A stretch of 64,000 bases of DNA from Channallabes apus (lineage: Eukaryota; Chordata; Actinopteri; Siluriformes; Clariidae), in assembly GCA_030522415.1 (NCBI GenBank), contig CM060125.1, positions 2,512,901-2,576,900 on the forward strand, read 5' to 3'. Every line of letters begins with the position of its first letter. Position 1 is the first letter of the stretch. The position numbers were made by a program, and so were the translations under genes. Under the pieces are notes generated by a model. The model had not been told where the DNA came from and made no database searches. It was given only the letters and a program-made list of their open reading frames with translations. Positions 37,201 through 48,000 of the stretch are shown in pieces.

Positions 37201-40200
37201 ATGGGATGTCGGACCTCTCCGGAATCCAACAGAGCCAGGCAGCCTAGGACTGTTCTACATGCTTAAGTATTGACATTCTTATACTAAAATGTATTTATTT
37301 CTTAAGTAAAATGATTTTGTTTTATCCATTTGTATTTTATATTTCCTTGCTCCAAACCCCAATTTTATACAGAAAGGTTTTACCATTAATACATATGAAC
37401 ACTCTGAAAGGGGGAAAAAACACATTATACTTTACATATTTCATTACTGTCATGAATATGTTATATGTGCCATGTTTGATCAGATGGGTAGTGATTTTGC
37501 TGATAGCTTGATTTCCCTGGGCATAGCATCACTTATTTCTATTTTGTGATCCACAGGGAATCAAAGAGTGATAACAAATGGAATGAGTGCCCAAGTTACA
37601 GCACCACGGTGGAAAATGAGTGCTTCTTTGATACCAACCATACAATTATCTGGTTACATTATGCCATCCAGCTGCGTTCACGGAACAATGATGTTTATGA
37701 TGAAATGTTCTTTTCAGTGGAAGAAATTGGTAGGTCAACATAAATGTGGATTTGGCTGAACCTGTACAACTGACATTCAGCTATCTTCATTTTTTTAAAT
37801 CTATTTTTTATTAGTTTTTAATGAGTTATTTTATTTATTTCTTTTTTTATATAGTTTTAAGCAAACTGCACATACAATCTTCTTAAAAATCCTTTGTTTG
37901 GAAAACTGCTTGCACAACAGCTAGAGAAGCTAAAGATCATATGTCCACATATACAAGATTATATGCAGACATTAGTGTAACCCTTTGGGGAAAGCCTATA
38001 GTCTTGTACAGAAGGGTTGGTGATCTGCAAATGGCTAGTTAAAGGTTGAATGGCTAACTGTTCCTTTTGAGCCTTAATGTTAGTATAGATCACATCTTCA
38101 ATGATGATGATGTCCAATGGTGATATTCTCATAAAAAATGATAATCAAGATAATAAGAATATTATATTCTATGCAATATTTGGTACAAAGTCCTTTATCC
38201 AGCTGGGCATAGAATAAAACATGCATATCCAGTACTCTACTTTATATAAATTTGTTAGTTTTAGCCATTTTTGTGCAGTGGTGGACACCGTTGCTTCAGA
38301 AAGTAAACATCATGTATTTTCAGAGACGTACATTGACTACTACAGCAGAGAGATACTGGCACTGAGGCAGGAATATCTTGCTAAATGACATGCCAAAACT
38401 TGCCAGTTACAAATAATGATTAATTGTGCAACTCTATTCTGGTGTAAACCAAACAACCTTGTAGACGATAACTTGCTTGTGTTTGTAGTGTTTCCAGACC
38501 CACCTGAAGCACTGAACTGGACTTTGTTGAGTTTGGGCCCAACTGGATTGTACTGTGATGTGGTAGTGAGCTGGGACACACCACCCTCAGCGGCAGACAA
38601 TGTAAAGATAGGATGGTTGACGCTTTGGTATGAGACCCAATACAGAGAAACAGGCTCAGAGCAGTGGAAATCTGTAAGTCTGTAAAAGTACTATTATACT
38701 GAATCTCAACTGCACATTTAAAATAGAAATATCCTCTGTTTACATGGGTTGTTTATTCTAATGCAACACTACTGTTTTGCTGAGTCTCTTAGGAAACCTA
38801 AATATCTTGACATATTCAAATTCATAGAAATGTATATAATTGTTCTTATATAATAAATTTAGCACTTCAAATCAGCTAAGACAGTACTGTCCAACAGTGG
38901 GTATTTGAGATTTGCAGGTAATTGCTTTCAAATTTCACTGTTCTGGCACATACACACCACTTACCTCTGTACCTGAAGTCAGATTCCCTCTGTAGAAATG
39001 AATTCAATTAAGTTCTAGTGTACACTAACATTTTTCATGGGGAGGGAAAATTTGTGTATAAGGTTGTTTGTAATTCTTTACAAATAAAAATATGTAAAGA
39101 ATACGGATTTCTTGATCAAAATACAACCAGGTAGTCAATTTTTGGTGTCATTCCCTACTATGAACCTGATCATGCTCAATGTGTCAGTACATTATAAACT
39201 TAGGTTTCATTGAATTTAAATAGCTTTTTTTCCTTGTTTTTCAGCTTGACAGTGGCAAGGATACGCAGGTGAACATCTATGGCCTTCACACCAACACAGA
39301 GTATGAAGTCAGGGTTAGGACTAAAATGAGAGGCTACGAGTTTGGGGATTTTGGTGACTCTATCTTCATACTTGTTTCCAGCAAAGGTGCAAATTAAGGC
39401 TAAAATAATTGTATATACTGAAATGACCTCATATTTAATTTATTCAGATAAAACTTAAATTAACATCTGTCTTTGTTTATAGGCTCAAGAATACCCATAA
39501 CTGCGGTGTGCATCCTGATGGCTACTACTATTGGAATCATGTTGATCCTGATTGTGGTGTCACGTAAACAAAAGTAAGTGGCTACCATGTTGTTGAACCG
39601 CAGACTGACTGTTCATCAAAACATTGCTTGCGTTCATTAAAAATGCAGTAATGTACAGAAAAACATTACACTAAAGTCAAATGGGAAAATGTAAATATTA
39701 AAATAAAACTGTTGTTTCAGGCTTATGGTGATTCTTTTGCCACCTGTTCCTGGACCAAAAATAAAAGGAATTGATCCAGTCCTCCTACAGGTATTATGTC
39801 TGTGTTGACTATTTAATGATGTACAGACTAGGAGATAAAATGATAATATTTTTATTATAATAAAAAAGAGAATTCTCAATAAAATAACCTTTAAAATATT
39901 ACACTGAAGCAAACGTGTAACCATTATTGTTATCTATTTACCCATAATGTATTTCTATTTTCTTTTAAATGATTTTATTTATTTTTTTGTCTTTGTAGAA
40001 GGGTCAGCTAACTGAGTTCACTTCAGTCCTGGGTGCTCACCCAGATCTCCGTCCAGAGCTGTACAGTAACGACCCATGGGTCGAGTTTATACAGGTGGAC
40101 ATTGATGAACCAATTGAGCAGATGGAATGCTTGGACACACCACTCCTCTTCAGCGAACCTTGTATCTCTGATTCCCCTCCAACATCCAGCGGCTTCCAGG

Positions 40201-40814
40201 ATGATGACTCTGGTCGGTCCAGCTGCTGCGACCCGGATCTCTCTGATCCTGATCACCATGATGCTCATCAACCATCAACCAGTGGACAAGGCTTTCATGC
40301 TTTGATACGTCCTGCTAAGTTGGGAGCTCTGCAACCTGTTGTTCCTCCTGCTCAGGAATCTGCATGGCAAGTTTACTCTCAAGTGGCTGAAGTCATGCCT
40401 TGTGGTGAGACACTGCTTCGCCCAGAGCAGAATGTGACTGATGACTGCAGCATTCAAAATAAACCTATTGAGCATAAAGAGAAAAAACCCTGGGTGATGG
40501 TGACCCTCAATGAAAGAGGTTACAGTGTTAATGAGCCACGCTCCACATCCACAGCAAACTATGGGTCAGAAAGCAACAATACTCCAAAACAGTGTCAGGA
40601 CTATATGGCAAAACCAGAGACGCCAACAGTATCACCCTTTCCTATCCTAACAATGCCGACCCCTCCAGAATACACCATGGTGGACGGGGTGGGCTGGAAA
40701 GATAGCATTATTTTGAAGACAAGCAGCACAGCAGATTCTACACAAAAATCTGGCCCCACAAATGAGGGGTATTTAACTCCTGACCTCTTACACAGCATTA
40801 CCCCAACTAAATAG
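34169..40814 (+). CDS. ghr: Growth hormone receptor, type-2-like
   Basis: A single-pass class I cytokine receptor that signals through JAK2/STAT5. Coding exons: 34169-34250, 37134-37266, 37557-37729, 38489-38673, 39245-39386, 39483-39573, 39721-39790, 39999-40814. Phases agree throughout and give 563 residues. Order: signal peptide, two fibronectin-III modules (IRCYSRELMTFRCQW; FPDPPEALNWTLL), a WSXWS-equivalent FGDFG, a transmembrane helix (about residues 240-265), Box 1 PPVPGPKIKGID, the Box 2-like DPWVEFIQVDIDEP, then the GHR-type DSGRSSCCDPD and tail tyrosines (GYSV, EYTMV, GYLTP) as possible STAT docking sites. Cysteines of the third ectodomain disulfide are replaced (YAIQL, DEMFFSVEE), as in teleost type-2 GHRs. 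Glycosylation sequons include NKS, NHT and NWT. The start is the ATG before a Leu/Ile-rich leader; the acceptor at 34157 implies an untranslated upstream exon. Recognition as GHR is firm; the paralogue subtype is inference. Confidence 0.96.
34307..34383. other. 77-base near-perfect hairpin in a ghr intron
   Basis: Left arm ctcacattattagacatgca... pairs with right arm ...tctaatcatgtgag over about 34 positions with three mismatches, around a loop of about nine bases (agctcagcc). It lies 57 bases downstream of the signal-peptide exon. It could be a tiny MITE, a foldback or a microRNA-like precursor. Confidence 0.7.
34870..35573. mobile_element. GC-rich MITE plus adjoining inverted fragment
   Basis: 34977-35573 is bounded by cttttccactgcatagtacg and its complement, with inverted homology for about 45 bases (gacacggttcagttcagctc). 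A fragment just outside (34885-34925, cggcacgcttggaacctcag) is the inverted copy of 35085-35120. Inside a ghr intron; non-coding. Confidence 0.7.
36618..36970 (-). mobile_element. Tc1-like fossil fragment (family F)
   Basis: The phrases atgattggccataatattaa, gggccgcatgagcagcaagc and ccttgggcgcccatcatcct are antisense pieces of the same Tc1-like family as 516-835 and 52120-52750. In a ghr intron. Confidence 0.5.
37134..39386 (+). CDS. ghr: ghr ectodomain exons
   Basis: Four exons: 37134-37266, 37557-37729, 38489-38673 and 39245-39386. Cysteines seen are two in the first (IRC, FRC), two in the second (NEC, NEC) and one in the third (LYC). The positions that hold the third pair in mammals read Ala and Met. 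The last exon ends MRGYEFGDFGDSIF, where Gly stands at the Ser position of the usual YGEFS motif. Confidence 0.93.
39483..40814 (+). CDS. ghr: ghr transmembrane and cytoplasmic exons
   Basis: Exon 39483-39573 encodes the membrane helix (AVCILMATTIGIMLILIVV) followed by SRKQK, a positive stop-transfer segment. Exon 39721-39790 encodes Box 1. The last exon, 39999-40814, encodes the rest of the tail up to the TAG stop. The tail has six to seven tyrosines, several in Y-x-x-V/L-like contexts. Confidence 0.95.
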
Positions 40815-41069
40815 TCCCCAAAATGTTCGGAATTGGGATTTTGTAGAAGGAATGAATCAGGGGTAAAACACATTAGACATTGTTGGCCAACAACACAAAG
40901 AGTGGGCTAAACATTTGGAAACTGGTCTTTGACTGGTTTGTATTTTATAACTGGGACATTTTAGCATGATGGACATGAACCGGATTACAAGTTTTGGATG
41001 AAATTACAATGAGACTTATAGATATTGGATATCATACTCTGATGGAATTTTTCTAGCTAGCTGTATACA

Positions 41070-41438
41070 TTCATTCATTCATCTTCTATACCGCTTAATC
41101 CTGTGTTCAGGGTCGCGGGGGACCTGGAGCCTATCCCAGGAGACTTCAGGCACTAGGCGGGTTACACCCTGGACAGGGTGCCAATCCATTGCAGGGCACA
41201 CACACATACACACACACCCAATCACACACTACGGGCAATTTAGGAACGCCAATTAGCCTAACCTACATATCTTTGGACTGTGGGATTAAACCGGAGTACC
41301 CGGAGGAAACCCACCAAGTACGGGGAGAACATGCAAACTCCATGCACACAGAGCCGGGAATCGAGCCTGGCGGGGGAATCGAACCCAGACCCTGGAGGTG
41401 CAAGGCGACAGTGCTAACCACTACACCACCGCACCGCC
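41070..41438 (-). mobile_element. SINE family S1 with perfect target duplication
   Basis: Minus-orientation full copy flanked by tagctgtataca at 41058-41069 and 41439-41450. It may lie in the ghr 3' UTR. Confidence 0.93.
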
Positions 41439-41719
41439 TAGCTGTATACATGTATTTTATTATTTTTTTATCTTGTCAGTGCAGTAATTAACTTTGATGA
41501 ACCCGCTAATTTCTTTACATTGAGTAAACCTGCTAGCTACAGTAGCACTTTTAAATAACATACATACAGTAAGCTAATTTCTGCTGGAAGTCCAGAGATT
41601 TGTCTCTTAACCACAGAGCACAAGGTATCTGGTTACAACCAGAAAATGTCTCATCTTGTTTTTCACTTTTCTTTGCTTTTCTGTTCCTTCTAGCCAAACT
41701 CTTGCTAAAACAAAGGAAG

Positions 41720-41722
<3 letters not shown>

Positions 41723-41796
<74 letters not shown>
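41723..41796. repeat. poly(A)-(TA)n compound microsatellite
   Basis: About 27 A followed by about 46 bases of TA. Confidence 0.95.
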
Positions 41797-41803
<7 letters not shown>

Positions 41804-42083
41804 ATAATGTATATGTCTCTCTGTGTGGCTTATTAAAATGTACATAATAAATGTAATATATTTTGAATAAAAAAATGTAAGAAACTAAATAAAAAAATTA
41901 TATATTTTATTGTGATTCGCTTTCTGAGGAAAGGAAGTACCCCACAGTTTTACAGAGTCGATTCGAGAATTTGGTCTTTGAGAATTCTTCAAAGAATCAA
42001 ACCGTAATACATAGGAATCACATAATCGACTCTTTTATGATTCATACGCAAGCTGTGATTCAACCGGGACCTTGCAGGTTAAG

Positions 42084-45000
42084 ATGAAGAAAACGGTCGT
42101 AAACCTCGATAAATTCATTCAAGATTTCAGTCTACTGGAGCAAGTATGTGACCAAACAGAATACAACTGTTATTTATTCATTAATTTTCTTCGACAGTTT
42201 AAGGCAAGTATTGTGGTTGGCGAGCTAAGTTAGCTGCGTTATCTGAGTCGGCCATGTTTGATTCATTTCCCTGAAGCAGGTTGTTCTGTTTATGTTCATA
42301 AGAAAATAACAGAACTGAGAGGAAAGAACAACATCCTGGAAATAAAACTGGACGAAGCCAACAGACTTCTAAAACTGTCACAAAACAAGGAAAAACATTT
42401 AACTGAAGGTAAGTACATGTCTAATGATTATTCGAGAAGGTCTTTTGGGCTAGGGGTCATTTCTTGCATGTCACTTTATCTTACTAGTGAAGTGTCGTTC
42501 ATGAACGGTTCGTTCTATTTGAACGAGTCTTTAACGTAACTCAAAAGAACTCCGAGTGATTCGTTCATTTTCTACTGGGCGCGCATGCGCAAACATCGCA
42601 AAGCCTCCGTAGGTTATGTAAAGGAAACAGAAATGAGGAGGAGTTGCTGCACCTCTTGGTCCGATTCGTTCGTTCTTTTGTCACGTGACGTGGCTCCAAT
42701 AGACGACATGCACGGCATAGCATCTATGAGAGTCAGGTGGTTTAGACATGTTCAAGGGAGAGAATGTGAGCATATCAGTAGGATGATGCTGAGGTTGGAA
42801 CTGCCAGGCAGGAGGTCTAGGCAGCTGCTCATTCTGCGTTGTAATATTTTAATTACTGGAACTATAGTCAAAATGTGTGTATGTAGGCTTGTTGGGGGTC
42901 TGTTTATTGAAAACGTAACATATTTTATTTTATTTCTGATCAAAAGAACGAAATGAACTAAATGACTCAAAAAAAGATTTGTTCATTTTGATGAATGAGA
43001 TTTAAAGAACCGACTCACTGAAATGATCCAAACTTCCCATCACTATATTTTATTTACACTCATCGTCCAGTTTATTAGGTACATCTGCACTTGATGCAAT
43101 TGTCTTTTCCAGCCAGTCATGTGGCAACAGCATGATGCAGAATTATGCAGATATTGGTCAAAATTGTTCAGTTTACATCATCCATACGAATAGGTGGGAA
43201 TGTGATCTCTGTGTCATTAACCGTGGCACAGGTATTATTAACAAATGGGTTAGTTTGCGTATATCATGTAGCAGAGACTATATTTTATAGGACCTTACTG
43301 AGTTTCGTGCATGAAATTTTAATACGTAAGCTTTGATGTTCTTTTATTTCTTCCTGCCCTGTCAGAATTTCCTATGCGTAGCAAAAAAAGTATAGGTATA
43401 TCATACCTTAGTGATGACTTCATTTAGGTTCGAGACTTCCAAGTCAATAGTTTCACCAAAAGGTTAATTTCATAATCCTTAATTTACAAGCTAGTTGTAC
43501 TGACATCTAGTGGACAAATTTTGTGTAGCAAATAGACCCTAACATCACAAGCTGTGCAATTAATATGCACATGTAGCTGCAAGTAATGTTGCATTCATCA
43601 TTGTCAGCTGTGAGTGAATATGTTGTTGTTTGTAAATACACACACTGTAAAAAAAAAAAAATAAACAGAAGAAAAACCCTCTGACTTTACTAAAGTACTT
43701 TAATAAAGTAACTACCTCACTCACTCACTGAGTGTCTATACCGCTTTATCTGTATACAGGGTCATGGGGGGGCCTGGATCCTATCCAGGCTCTTGGGGCA
43801 GGAGCCGAGTCACATCCTGGATGGAGTGCCAATCCATTGCAGGGCACACACACACACATATGCTATATACACTCATATGCTATGGGCAATTTAGGAATGC
43901 CAATTAGCCTCATCTGCATGTCTTTGGACTGTGGGAGGAAACCGGAGCACCTTGAGGAGGAAACCCACCAAGCACGCGGAGAACATGAAAACTCCATGCA
44001 AATGAATGTTACACAGACCCAAGACAGGAATCGAGCCTAGAGGTGAAGGACGACTGTGCTAACCACTGCGCCACCTAATGCAACTCCTTTTTGAAATTAC
44101 TTCTCTTTTTGTCACATTTATTTAAAGTGCTCCTATTATGACATTTTAAAGGTTGCTAATATTGCTTTATGAGTGTCTTAAAACAGGTTTACATATATGC
44201 AAGGTCAAAAAACACTTTAGTTTTCTCCAAAAATAGATTTAATTTCATCCCATTGCTAAATGATTCGTAAACAACTCGTGTGAAGCAGTTCGAAGAATTA
44301 GTCTGTCTAAACCCCTCACTGCTGTATCATGTACAAGTAGTATCATGAATTTATGGGTGGGGCTCTAAAGTAGTAAAACATGATGTACTTTTGGTATTGT
44401 TTAAAAGATAAAGATAAATCTGTAAAATCCTAAATAGACTTGGGTATACAGTCATCTTGGAGTTTCATTTCTAAGATGACTGTATTTTGACCATTCTAAA
44501 AATAGTTTTTCAATTTCTATACAATTGTTGTGTTTTTTTTTATGAAATCTTAATTATTTTGGAGTAGATGGCTTTTTGTATCTTTAATCCTCTGAATGTA
44601 ATTTGACAACTTATCCTTAATTTTGTAGAGTTATCACTATCCTCAAATTTACTGCACAAAAGATAATTTTATAGTTTCAAATAAAACCTACAGTAGATAA
44701 GCAATAACAGCAGAAGACCATAGTAGGCTGTACTCCTGTCAACCAGGAGCAAATATGTGAGGCTACCATGGGCAGAGACTCGCTGAAAATGGACAGATAA
44801 AGATAATAAAAGTCTTCAGCTGGCCATTTTTAGTGAGTCAGATTCCTGTTCCTGCCTGACAGAACCTGATCTGGTCTTCTGCTGTTTTAGCATATTCAGC
44901 TCAATGTTTGATGTCATATTTGTCTGGGAATCTTTTATGATCACCATGATTGTAGAGTGCTTATTTTGTTTAATATAGATGTTCTTTCAGCTGGTACACA

Positions 45001-48000
45001 TCTTGTTATCCTCCCCTGATCTAACTCAACAAGATATGTATTTCAGCCTGCAGACCCTTACCTCAAAAAAAAATTTTTTTGTACAATTCTGTGTAAACTC
45101 TCTTAAATAAAATTGTTTATGAAATCAGCATTTTCTAAAATTCTTGAAATCATCCTATCTGTGGAAATGTGTGGGTGTTCCTATTAAAGTGGACAGTGTA
45201 TTATTTTACTGTCAGTTATAAAATAAAAGAAGAATTCACAGAATGGGAATACAGAAAGTACTGTCTATTAGGGCTGCACGATATATCGAAAAAATATCGT
45301 TATCGCGATAATGGCATGTGCGATAACCATATCGCAAAGAGTTGCGATAAATACTTTATGTGCCAAGCATTTGTGTGTCCAAATTTTACCAATCAGATGG
45401 GCCCTTACTATGTCTATACCCGCTTATATCTTTATATTATTTATATCTTTATACTTAATTCTGTCGCGAACTAACCCCGGATGATCAGAAGACTTAGCGA
45501 TTAGCCGTTAGCCTTTTGTAGCGTGGACGGTAAACCCAAACACAAAAAAGCAAGCGAGTAGGCAGGATAACCACGCGAATTAGTCTAAGGACTCTCACAG
45601 AAGGGGAGCAAGGGAAAAACACACATTTAACCCGCGTCCTATAAACACACACTCGAATCAGAAAGTAAACAATCTGAACCGACATGCGCGAACTCAGTGA
45701 CTAAGCTGTATGAGGTTGTTTGTTTGCGGCTCTTATACTTCCTGGTTCGCGCCCGCATTACTTCCGGGTACTAGTGCCGGTCGCGGAGCGTGTGTGTGTG
45801 TGTGAGACAAATAGTATTTTTTTATTTAATTTTTGTTTAATAATATTTATTTTTATTAAAAAAAAAAAACAGGCAAGCCAAAGAGAATATTTTGTTTAAA
45901 AGATGCTCTTGTTTTAAGACACTATTGATGAGTGTATGGTTACACGTAAATAAAAAGTAATGTTTGAAAGTAATTCATATTGTGTTGGCAGGTTTATAGT
46001 AACAGCAAACCAGAAGTCAAAATATCTGCTGAGGGGTTTAAGTCATTCATAGTGTTTTGAAGTCTAAATATTTGCAACTTCCTTGACATATAGTTTCTTT
46101 TTAACCTGAATTAGATTTAATTACATCAGACGAATATCTATTACCTGTTTTATTTTAGTATCATCATTACATATAAATAAATAATAAAAAAATAGGCAAT
46201 AATAATAATAAAAAATGCATTTCTCTAGGGAAATGTTATATCGCAAGAAATATCGTTATCGCAGTATTCAACAACAATATCGCATATTTTCCTAATATCG
46301 TGCAGCCCTATAATGCATAGAGATGTAACTATACAAACACCTTACATGTTTTATCGGCCTTGTTACCCTCTAGTGGCATACAGTGTAATTACCTGTTAGT
46401 GCATATCTTGCTTATTGCTACAGTATAATTGTAATGTTCAAATTAAACCTGTGTCTGTAGAGAAAAATGGATTGTTGGGAAGCATTAAGTGTCTTCAGCA
46501 CAACTTAGAACAACAATGTAACCTTCGAGGTAGGATATCTGCTAGCAATAATTTTATTTTTGTATTCAAATAGTCACTGAAAAAAAAAGATTGCAGTGGT
46601 TTGTGGATGAATTCCTTCTTCTTTCAATCCAGGTGAAAATGAAAATCTGAGAACGGTAATAGTTCAGTTGAAGAAGCAAAATGAAAAACAAGTTGAGGTA
46701 ATCCTCTTAATCTTTTCAAGAACCTCCGTCAAAGGAAGAGGTAGAACGATTATATTTTACAGGGCTTAATTATAAAAAAATAAATAAAAATGGTAATTTT
46801 ATCTAAAATGTTATCATTAAAACAACAGTGGCAACACTGAATTTTATTCAATCACTTTTAGCTTTGATTACAGTACATCACACAACGTGGTGACCAGTTC
46901 ATGTGTGAAAATGATTCCTCATGCTCCCAGAACCACTCTTTCACAATTTGAGTCTTGGAATATGGCCATGTCATCAAGGAAGAAAAACTCTATTGATGAT
47001 AACCTGGTCATTCAGATCACTTCAGCTGACTTAATTTTCTTGCCACATAATATTGCTGAGCTAGCCCTGAGCAACCGAAGCAACCCCAGATCATAACACT
47101 GGCTTCAGAGACTTTTAAGGTGGACACCATGTATCGCTCTGGAATAGGGTCAATCTGAACTCATCAGGGCCACATGATCCTTTTCTCCAAAGTCCAATCT
47201 TTATGCTCCCTAGCAAACTAAAGCCTTTTTTTCTGATTAGTCTTACTAATAAGTTGTTTTCTTATAGCCACACAGTTCATTTCAAATAGTTACTTCTGCA
47301 TTTTTTTTATTGAACATATTGTTTATTGTTAGCAAAGTTAATAAATATTATTATTAATAATAATACTAATTTATAATTTATAATAATTAAAATTTATGTT
47401 GGATTTCAATTTTGACTTATAATTGTTACAGTATGATAATTAATTAATGATTTATAAAAATGATTTAATCAATTAATTAAGCAACTTTGTTAAACTTTGT
47501 TTTTCTGGAACAAAACACAACCAAGTGGAAATTCATGCCCATTGTAGGGTCACAATTTTTCCATAATAATTGATAACATTTGAAATCTTTATCGATTGTA
47601 CATATAGGAGAGCAAAGCTTGTGTTCAGTCGCTGCAGTATGAAATGAGAGCGTTGCAAGAGCGACACCAGAGGGAGCTGGAGGACTGTGCTGCAGATACA
47701 AAAAGGAAATGTAAGAGCACACACTTAATCCATCACCCTTAGCATTTATATGCTCACAAGACAGTTTTGAAGGTAAAAAGTAACATTTTGTGTCTGTGTG
47801 TGTGAATATATATATATATATATCCTCCTGAGACCCAGCAATTCATTTTTGTCCTCTGTGGGGGACATGATACTGTGGTCTTTATTTCAAACACCATGCA
47901 TGCAGTGTGTTTGTGTCCTAATGTACTGTAAATAAGTATTGGGCTTTCTATTGATGTCACACAAGTGGGGGTGTGGCCAACAGGTCACATGTTCTGTCTT

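Larger units (their letters stand above)
40815..42083. other. ghr 3' region and spacer to CCDC152
   Basis: Probable ghr 3' UTR, interrupted by an S1 SINE at 41070-41438, then a poly(A)/(TA)n tract at 41723-41796. AATAAA-like signals occur near 41846-41892, but none can be assigned. The last 150 bases are presumably the CCDC152 promoter and 5' UTR, without a TATA box. Confidence 0.5.

Noticed and set aside
40023..40305. Overlapping ORFs on both strands in the ghr last exon
   Set aside because: Shadows of the ghr cytoplasmic tail, which has the family motifs and fits the splice phases.
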